Below, piece by piece: positions 58,489 to 64,000 of a DNA stretch of 64,000 bases. The notes beneath the pieces were generated by a model. The model made no database searches, was not told the DNA's origin, and was given only the letters and a program-made list of their open reading frames with translations. Numbering within the stretch: the stretch's first letter is position 1; every line of letters starts with the position of its first letter. The stretch lies in NCBI RefSeq assembly GCF_003640395.1, contig NZ_RBZQ01000004.1:124001-188000 (forward strand). The letters run 5' to 3'. Both the position numbers and the translations under genes were made by a program. The DNA is from Stutzerimonas urumqiensis (GTDB lineage Bacteria; Pseudomonadota; Gammaproteobacteria; Pseudomonadales; Pseudomonadaceae).

Positions 58489-59477
58489 GCTGGCTGACCC
58501 CCGAACTGATCGACGTCATCGTCCAGGTCCTCAAGGCCATCGTCATCCTGCTGGTAGTCGTGGTCAGCGGCGCGCTCCTCAGCTTCGTCGAGCGGCGACT
58601 GCTCGGCCTCTGGCAGGACCGCTACGGCCCGAATCGCGTGGGGCCGTTCGGCATGTTCCAGCTGGGTGCGGACATGCTGAAAATGTTCTTCAAGGAGGAC
58701 TGGACGCCTCCGTTCGCCGACAAGCCGATCTTCACCCTGGCGCCGGTGGTGGCGATGAGCTCGCTGCTGATCGCCTTCGCCGTGGTGCCGGTGACGCCGA
58801 CCTGGGGCGTGGCGGACCTCAACATCGGCCTGCTGTTCTTCTTCGCGATGGCCGGGTTGACGGTGTACGCCGTGCTCTTCGCCGGCTGGTCGAGCAATAA
58901 CAAGTTCGCCCTGCTCGGCAGCCTGCGCGCCTCGGCGCAGACGGTCTCGTACGAGGTGTTCCTCGGGCTTTCGCTGATGGGCATCGTGGCGCAGGTCGGC
59001 TCGTTCAACATGCGCGACATCGTCGAGTATCAGCAGGAACACCTGTGGTTCATCATTCCGCAGTTTCTCGGCTTCGCCACCTTCTTCATTGCCGGCGTTG
59101 CGGTGACCCACCGCCATCCGTTCGATCAGCCCGAGGCCGAGCAAGAGCTCGCCGACGGTTATCACATCGAATATGCCGGCATGAAATGGGGCATGTTCTT
59201 CGTCGGCGAGTACATCGGCATCGTGCTGATCTCGGCGCTGCTCACCACCCTGTTCTTCGGCGGTTGGCACGGCCCGTTCCTGGACGCCCTGCCCTGGCTG
59301 TCGTTCTTCTGGTTCGCGCTCAAGACCGGCTTCTTCATCATGCTGTTCATCCTGCTGCGCGCGTCGATTCCGCGTCCGCGCTATGACCAGGTGATGGCCT
59401 TCAGCTGGAAGTTCTGCCTGCCGCTGACCCTGATCAACCTGCTGGTGACCGGCGCGCTCGTGCTGGCCGCGCAGTAA
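58485..59477 (+). CDS. nuoH: NADH-quinone oxidoreductase subunit H
   Basis: A 330-residue membrane subunit with about eight helices that joins the quinone site to the proton-pumping arm. Conserved parts are [20 protein letters not shown], then [17 protein letters not shown], and the acidic loop [20 protein letters not shown]. The start overlaps the end of nuoG. nuoI follows 12 bp later. Confidence 0.96.
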   Translation: MSWLTPELIDVIVQVLKAIVILLVVVVSGALLSFVERRLLGLWQDRYGPNRVGPFGMFQLGADMLKMFFKEDWTPPFADKPIFTLAPVVAMSSLLIAFAVVPVTPTWGVADLNIGLLFFFAMAGLTVYAVLFAGWSSNNKFALLGSLRASAQTVSYEVFLGLSLMGIVAQVGSFNMRDIVEYQQEHLWFIIPQFLGFATFFIAGVAVTHRHPFDQPEAEQELADGYHIEYAGMKWGMFFVGEYIGIVLISALLTTLFFGGWHGPFLDALPWLSFFWFALKTGFFIMLFILLRASIPRPRYDQVMAFSWKFCLPLTLINLLVTGALVLAAQ

Positions 59478-59489
59478 GGAGTAACCGAT

Positions 59490-60038
59490 ATGTTCAAGTA
59501 CATCGGCGAGGTGCTGCATGGCACCTACACCCAGTTGCGCAGCCTGGTGATGGTGTTCAGCCATGCCTTCCGCAAGCGCGACACGCTGCAATATCCCGAG
59601 GAACCGGTCTACCTGCCTCCCCGCTATCGCGGCCGCATCGTGCTGACGCGCGACCCCGACGGCGAAGAGCGTTGCGTGGCCTGCAACCTATGTGCGGTGG
59701 CCTGCCCGGTCGGCTGCATTTCGCTGCAGAAGGCCGAGACCGAGGATGGTCGTTGGTATCCGGAGTTCTTCCGCATCAACTTCTCGCGTTGCATTTTCTG
59801 TGGCCTGTGCGAGGAGGCCTGCCCGACCACCGCGATCCAGCTGACGCCGGATTTCGAGATGGGCGAATTCCAGCGGCAAGACCTGGTTTACGAGAAGGAG
59901 GATCTGCTGATTTCAGGCCCCGGCAAGAACCCGGACTACAACTTCTACCGTGTCGCAGGCATGGCCATCGCCGGCAAACCCAAGGGTGCGGCGCAGGCCG
60001 AAGCCGAACCGATCAACGTCAAGGGGCTGCTGCCATGA
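59490..60038 (+). CDS. nuoI: NADH-quinone oxidoreductase subunit I
   Basis: A 182-residue ferredoxin-like subunit carrying clusters N6a and N6b. The two [4Fe-4S] motifs are [16 protein letters not shown] (about residues 63-78) and [16 protein letters not shown] (about 102-117). The N-terminal helical stretch [19 protein letters not shown] anchors it to the membrane arm. TAAGGAGTAACCGAT precedes ATG 59490. A 108-bp stretch with a short frame separates it from nuoJ. Confidence 0.96.
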   Translation: MFKYIGEVLHGTYTQLRSLVMVFSHAFRKRDTLQYPEEPVYLPPRYRGRIVLTRDPDGEERCVACNLCAVACPVGCISLQKAETEDGRWYPEFFRINFSRCIFCGLCEEACPTTAIQLTPDFEMGEFQRQDLVYEKEDLLISGPGKNPDYNFYRVAGMAIAGKPKGAAQAEAEPINVKGLLP

Positions 60039-60142
60039 CCTTGCGCGGCTCGATTCCTTCCTGCGCGGCCGTCGCTCTCATGCGGCGCGCCATCGAGGTG
60101 CCCGTTTGCCGGGTGCGCCACGTACACGTGCCGAGGACCTGA
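60035..60142 (+). CDS. possible 35-residue frame between nuoI and nuoJ
   Basis: An ATG at 60035 overlaps the nuoI stop (ATGA), and the frame runs to TGA at 60140-60142, only 4 bp before nuoJ. The product would be basic and cysteine-containing ([13 protein letters not shown]...) with no recognised domain. The position suggests a coupled leader or an inserted spacer. The codon choice is not clearly gene-like, so I hold it as doubtful. Confidence 0.25.
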   Translation: MTLRGSIPSCAAVALMRRAIEVPVCRVRHVHVPRT

Positions 60143-60146
60143 CCTC

Positions 60147-60647
60147 ATGGAATTCGCTTTTTATTTCTCCTCCGGGGCGGCGGTGGTCGCCACGCTGCGG
60201 GTGATCACCGCCAGCAACCCGATACACGCCCTGCTCTATCTGGTGGTGTCGCTGCTGGCCGTGGCCATGTGCTTCTTCAGCCTGGGCGCGCCCTTCGCCG
60301 GCGCGCTGGAAATCATCGTCTATGCCGGCGCCATCATGGTGCTGTTCGTGTTCGTGGTGATGATGCTCAACCTGGGACCGACGACCTCTTCGCAGGAGCG
60401 AGCCTGGCTGACGCCGATGGTCTGGATCGGCCCATCGGCGCTGTCGCTGGTACTGCTGCTGCAATTGCTCTGGACGCTGTTCGCCGCGCCCACCCACGCA
60501 CCGCTCGCGCTGACCAGCGTCGGACCGAAGGCCGTCGGCGTCTCGCTGTTCGGACCCTACCTGCTGGCCGTCGAGCTGGCCTCACTGTTGCTGCTGGCCG
60601 CGCTCGTCGCGGCGTACCACCTCGGCCGCCACGAAGCGAAGGAGTGA
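60147..60647 (+). CDS. nuoJ: NADH-quinone oxidoreductase subunit J
   Basis: A 166-residue membrane subunit with about five helices. The conserved [21 protein letters not shown] and [21 protein letters not shown] segments mark NuoJ. ATG 60147 follows GAGGACCTGACCTC. nuoK starts 4 bp after its stop. Confidence 0.95.
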   Translation: MEFAFYFSSGAAVVATLRVITASNPIHALLYLVVSLLAVAMCFFSLGAPFAGALEIIVYAGAIMVLFVFVVMMLNLGPTTSSQERAWLTPMVWIGPSALSLVLLLQLLWTLFAAPTHAPLALTSVGPKAVGVSLFGPYLLAVELASLLLLAALVAAYHLGRHEAKE

Positions 60648-60651
60648 GACC

Positions 60652-60960
60652 ATGACAAGCATTCCCCTGGAACATGGCCTGGCGGTCGCGGCGATCCTGT
60701 TCTGCCTGGGCCTGGTCGGCCTGATGGTCCGGCGCAACATCCTGTTCATGCTGATGAGCCTGGAAATCATGATGAACGCGGCGGGGCTCGCCTTCGTCGT
60801 CGCGGGCAGCCGCTGGGGCCAACCTGACGGCCAGATCATGTTCATCCTGGTGATCACGCTCGCTGCCGCGGAGGCGGCGATTGGCTTGGCGATCCTGTTG
60901 CAGCTGTATCGCCGCTTCAACACCCTCGATGTCGATGCTGCAAGCGAGATGCGCGGATGA
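60652..60960 (+). CDS. nuoK: NADH-quinone oxidoreductase subunit K
   Basis: A 102-residue membrane subunit with three helices. [24 protein letters not shown] contains the conserved glutamate used in proton transfer, and [21 protein letters not shown] holds the second. GGAGTGAGACC precedes ATG 60652. It overlaps nuoL by 4 bp. Confidence 0.96.
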   Translation: MTSIPLEHGLAVAAILFCLGLVGLMVRRNILFMLMSLEIMMNAAGLAFVVAGSRWGQPDGQIMFILVITLAAAEAAIGLAILLQLYRRFNTLDVDAASEMRG

Positions 60961-62801
60961 ACCTCTTATTCCTGACCTTCGTTTTCCCGCTGCTCGGCTA
61001 CTTCCTGCTGGCCTTTTCCCGCGGCCGGCTGTCCGAAAACCTTGCAGCCACCATCGGCGTGGGCTCGGTGGGCCTGTCGGCCCTGATCACGGCCTGGATC
61101 ATCTGGCAGTTTAACGTCGCGCCTCCGGCCGGCGGCGCGTACACCCAGGTGTTGTGGCAATGGCTGAACGTGTCCGGGCTGGAGGCCGATTTCGGCCTGC
61201 ATCTGGACGGTCTGTCGCTGACCATGCTCGGCGTGGTGACCGGCGTCGGCTTCCTCATTCACCTGTTCGCCAGTTGGTACATGCGCGGGGAGGAAGGCTA
61301 TTCGCGCTTCTTCGCCTACACCAACCTGTTCATCTTTAGCATGCTGCTGCTGGTGCTGGGCGATAACCTGCTCCTGCTGTATTTCGGCTGGGAAGGCGTG
61401 GGGCTGTGCTCCTACCTGCTGATCGGCTTCTATTTCAGCGAGCGCAAGAACGGCAATGCGGCGCTCAAGGCGTTCATCGTCACCCGTGTCGGGGACGTGT
61501 TCATGGCGTTCGGCCTGTTCATCCTGTTCGTTCAGGTGGGCACGCTCAATATCCAGGAACTGCTGGCCATGGCGCCCGAGGCGTTCCGTCGCGGCGACCT
61601 GTGGATCACCCTGGCGACCCTGGCGCTGCTCGGCGGCGCCGTCGGCAAGTCCGCCCAGCTGCCGCTGCAGACCTGGCTGGCCGACGCCATGGCCGGTCCG
61701 ACGCCCGTATCGGCGCTCATCCATGCCGCGACCATGGTGACCGCCGGCGTCTACCTGATCGCCCGCACGCACGGCCTGTTCCTGTTGGCTCCCGACGTGC
61801 TCGAACTGGTCGGTGTCGTCGGCGCCGTGACGCTGGTGCTGGCTGGCTTTGCCGCGCTGGTACAAACGGACATCAAGCGCATCCTGGCCTACTCGACCAT
61901 GAGCCAGATCGGCTACATGTTCCTCGCGCTCGGTGTCGGCGCCTGGGACGCGGCGATCTTCCACCTGATGACCCACGCGTTCTTCAAGGCGTTGCTGTTC
62001 CTCGCTTCCGGTTCGGTCATCCATGCCTGCCACCATGAGCAGAACATCTTCCGCATGGGCGGGCTGTGGAAGAAACTGCCGCTGGCCTACGCGAGCTTCA
62101 TCGTCGGCGGTTCGGCGCTGGCCGCGCTGCCGCTGATCACGGCGGGCTTCTACTCCAAGGACGAGATTCTCTGGGAGGCCTTCGCCACCGGCCACAACGG
62201 CTTGCTCTACGCTGGCCTGCTGGGCGCCTTCCTGACCTCGATCTACACCTTCCGGTTGATTTTCATCGCCTTCCACGGCGAGGCGAAGACCGATGCCCAT
62301 GCGGGGCACGGGCTGGCCCACAACCTGCCGCTCGGCGTGCTGATCGTGCTGTCCACCTTCATCGGCGCGCTGATCACGCCGCCGCTGGCGGGCGTCCTGC
62401 CGGAAAGCTTCGGCCATGCCGGCGGCGAAGCGAAGCACAGCCTGGAGATCGCCTCCGGTGCCATTGCGCTGGCCGGCATCCTGCTCGCCGCGGTGTTGTT
62501 CCTTGGCAAGCGGCAGATCGCCCAGGCGATTTCCCGGAGCCTGCCGGGACGCCTGCTTTCGGCCTGGTGGTTCGCCGCGTGGGGCTTCGACTGGCTGTAC
62601 GACAAGGTCTTCGTCAAGCCCTACCTGTTCCTGTGCTGGCTGCTGGGTTGGGACCCGGTCGACGTCTCGATCGGCTTGGTGCCCCAGACCGCCCGTGCCG
62701 GCAACGCCCTGCTGAGTCGCACCCAGACCGGCCAGCTGCGCTGGTACGCACTGTCCATCGTCGGTGGCGCGGTACTGCTGCTCGGCATCGTTCTGCTCTG
62801 A
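60957..62801 (+). CDS. nuoL: NADH-quinone oxidoreductase subunit L
   Basis: A 614-residue antiporter-like subunit with about 14-16 helices and a C-terminal lateral helix. Conserved parts are [19 protein letters not shown] (helix 5 glutamate), [20 protein letters not shown] (proton-path lysine) and [14 protein letters not shown]. It forms the distal end of the membrane arm and pumps protons. nuoM follows after 21 bp. Confidence 0.96.
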   Translation: MNLLFLTFVFPLLGYFLLAFSRGRLSENLAATIGVGSVGLSALITAWIIWQFNVAPPAGGAYTQVLWQWLNVSGLEADFGLHLDGLSLTMLGVVTGVGFLIHLFASWYMRGEEGYSRFFAYTNLFIFSMLLLVLGDNLLLLYFGWEGVGLCSYLLIGFYFSERKNGNAALKAFIVTRVGDVFMAFGLFILFVQVGTLNIQELLAMAPEAFRRGDLWITLATLALLGGAVGKSAQLPLQTWLADAMAGPTPVSALIHAATMVTAGVYLIARTHGLFLLAPDVLELVGVVGAVTLVLAGFAALVQTDIKRILAYSTMSQIGYMFLALGVGAWDAAIFHLMTHAFFKALLFLASGSVIHACHHEQNIFRMGGLWKKLPLAYASFIVGGSALAALPLITAGFYSKDEILWEAFATGHNGLLYAGLLGAFLTSIYTFRLIFIAFHGEAKTDAHAGHGLAHNLPLGVLIVLSTFIGALITPPLAGVLPESFGHAGGEAKHSLEIASGAIALAGILLAAVLFLGKRQIAQAISRSLPGRLLSAWWFAAWGFDWLYDKVFVKPYLFLCWLLGWDPVDVSIGLVPQTARAGNALLSRTQTGQLRWYALSIVGGAVLLLGIVLL

Positions 62802-62822
62802 ATTGCGCAAGGACCCTTTACC

Positions 62823-64000
62823 GTGATTCTGCCCTGGCTAATCCTGATTCCCTTCATCGGCGGGCTGCTCTGCTGGCTGGTCGAACGCTTCGACCAGACG
62901 CTGCCGCGCTGGATCGCCCTGCTGACGATGTCACTGCTGTTCGGCCTCGGCCTGTGGCTCTGGGCCACCGGCGACTACAGCCTGGCGCCGGCCCCGGATG
63001 CCGGCGCCAACTGGGCCGTCGAGTTCAAGTACGTCTGGATCGAGCGATTCGGCATCAACCTGCACCTGGCGCTCGACGGCCTGTCGCTGCTGATGGTCCT
63101 GCTGACCGGTCTGCTCGGTGTGCTATCGGTGCTCTGCTCCTGGAAGGAAATCCAGCGCCACGTCGGTTTCTTCCACCTCAACCTGATGTGGATTCTCGGC
63201 GGCGTGGTGGGGGTGTTCCTGTCCCTGGATCTGTTCCTGTTCTTCCTGTTCTGGGAAATGATGCTGGTGCCGATGTACTTCCTCATCGCGCTCTGGGGAC
63301 ACAGTTCCAGCGAAGGCAAGCGCTCGCGCATCAATGCGGCGACCAAGTTCTTCATCTACACCCAGGCGAGCGGCCTGGTGATGCTGGTGGCCATTCTCGG
63401 GTTGGTACTGGTGCACTACCACGACAGCGGCGTGCTGACCTTCGACTACGCCCTGCTGCTCGATGCCCAGCTTGACCCGGCCATCGAGTACCTGCTGATG
63501 CTCGGGTTCTTCATCGCGTTCGCGGTGAAGTTTCCCATCGTGCCCCTGCACGCCTGGCTGCCCCATGCGCATGCCCAGGCGCCGACGGCCGGTTCGGTCG
63601 ACCTGGCGGGCATCCTGCTGAAGACGGCGGCCTACGGCATGATCCGCTTCGCGCTGCCGCTGTTTCCCAATGCTTCGGTCGATTTCGCGCCGATCGCGAT
63701 GGTCCTGGGCCTGGTCGGCATCTTCTATGGCGCGCTGTTGTCCTTCGCACAGACCGACATCAAGCGCCTCGTCGCCTACTCCAGCATCTCGCACATGGGC
63801 TTCGTGCTGATCGGCATCTATTCCGGCAGCGAGCTCGCCCTGCAGGGCGCGGTGGTGCTGATGATCGCGCACGGTCTGTCAGCCGCGGCGCTGTTCATCC
63901 TCTGTGGCCAGCTGTACGAGCGGCTGCATACCCGGGACATGCGCGAGATGGGCGGCCTGTGGTCACGGCTGCGCTGGCTGCCGGCGCTCAGTCTGTTCTT
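62823..64000 (+). CDS. nuoM: NADH-quinone oxidoreductase subunit M, 5' part (cut by window end)
   Basis: The first ~392 codons of an antiporter-like subunit. The start is GTG 62823, with AAGGA about 10 bp upstream and the family start [33 protein letters not shown] carries the helix-5 glutamate, [20 protein letters not shown] the proton-path lysine and following loop, and [12 protein letters not shown] is typical. The frame is open to the window end; nuoN is expected just beyond. Confidence 0.95.
   Translation, partial: MILPWLILIPFIGGLLCWLVERFDQTLPRWIALLTMSLLFGLGLWLWATGDYSLAPAPDAGANWAVEFKYVWIERFGINLHLALDGLSLLMVLLTGLLGVLSVLCSWKEIQRHVGFFHLNLMWILGGVVGVFLSLDLFLFFLFWEMMLVPMYFLIALWGHSSSEGKRSRINAATKFFIYTQASGLVMLVAILGLVLVHYHDSGVLTFDYALLLDAQLDPAIEYLLMLGFFIAFAVKFPIVPLHAWLPHAHAQAPTAGSVDLAGILLKTAAYGMIRFALPLFPNASVDFAPIAMVLGLVGIFYGALLSFAQTDIKRLVAYSSISHMGFVLIGIYSGSELALQGAVVLMIAHGLSAAALFILCGQLYERLHTRDMREMGGLWSRLRWLPALSLF

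Overview
The window looks like chromosomal DNA of a Pseudomonas sensu lato species, plausibly the stutzeri (Stutzerimonas) group. It is very GC-rich and carries Pseudomonas-type REP sequences (core GTAGGAGCGAGCTTGCTCGCG). It also has a fused nuoCD, the cioAB cyanide-insensitive oxidase, and a gene order (ku, glgE, treS, glgB, ybhN, clsB, alcohol dehydrogenase, glgX, treY, malQ, treZ, glgA) that I recall from the stress island around PA2150-PA2165 of P. aeruginosa PAO1. Species assignment is inference.

Layout. 1-3455: 3' end of an alcohol dehydrogenase, a short-chain dehydrogenase, Ku, and a stand-alone LigD-type polymerase. 3456-4498: dispersed repeats. 4499-12176: glgE, treS-maltokinase fusion, glgB. 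12177-13361: remnant of a DUF421 gene, then an inverted copy of the same ~0.55 kb repeat. 13362-18605 (minus): alcohol dehydrogenase, DUF72, ybhP, clsB, ybhN, apparently one operon. 18875-21188: a LysR regulator divergent from an extradiol-type dioxygenase and a DUF2218 gene. 21271-33020 (minus): M23 peptidase gene, then the glgX, DUF2934, treY, malQ, treZ, glgA operon (transcribed glgA first). 33322-35712: a CinA-like gene, a convergent MscS channel gene, and a ferritin-like DUF892 gene. 35871-38420: cioA, cioB and a 36-residue DUF2474 gene. 38449-41856: DUF1652 gene, a small exported protein, full-length LigD. 41857-42359: REPs. 42360-45641: msrPQ and a convergent chemoreceptor. 45822-50603: a gluconate module (gluconokinase fused to a TRAP small permease, dctM, dctP, LacI-type regulator). 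50857-64000: nuoA to nuoM, the last cut by the window end.

How the parts work together. GlgA, GlgB, GlgE, MalQ and GlgX make, branch and trim alpha-glucan. TreY/TreZ turn glucan into trehalose, and TreS-maltokinase plus GlgE turn trehalose back into glucan through maltose 1-phosphate. No glgC is present here. Ku, LigD and the extra polymerase form a non-homologous end-joining set. ClsB, DUF892, MscS and MsrPQ fit a desiccation, osmotic and oxidative stress theme. Sequences resembling AlgU/sigma-E promoters (GAACTT, 16-17 bp, TCnGA/TCTGG) precede glgE, glgA and the CinA-like gene, with weaker matches before the alcohol dehydrogenase operon and the DUF892 gene.

The most unusual items are three. 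First, the gluconokinase-DctQ fusion carries a second copy of its promoter operator inside the interdomain linker. Second, a 90-bp element occurs three times and is predicted to fold as a three-way junction. Third, large inverted repeats bracket the glgE-treS-glgB block.
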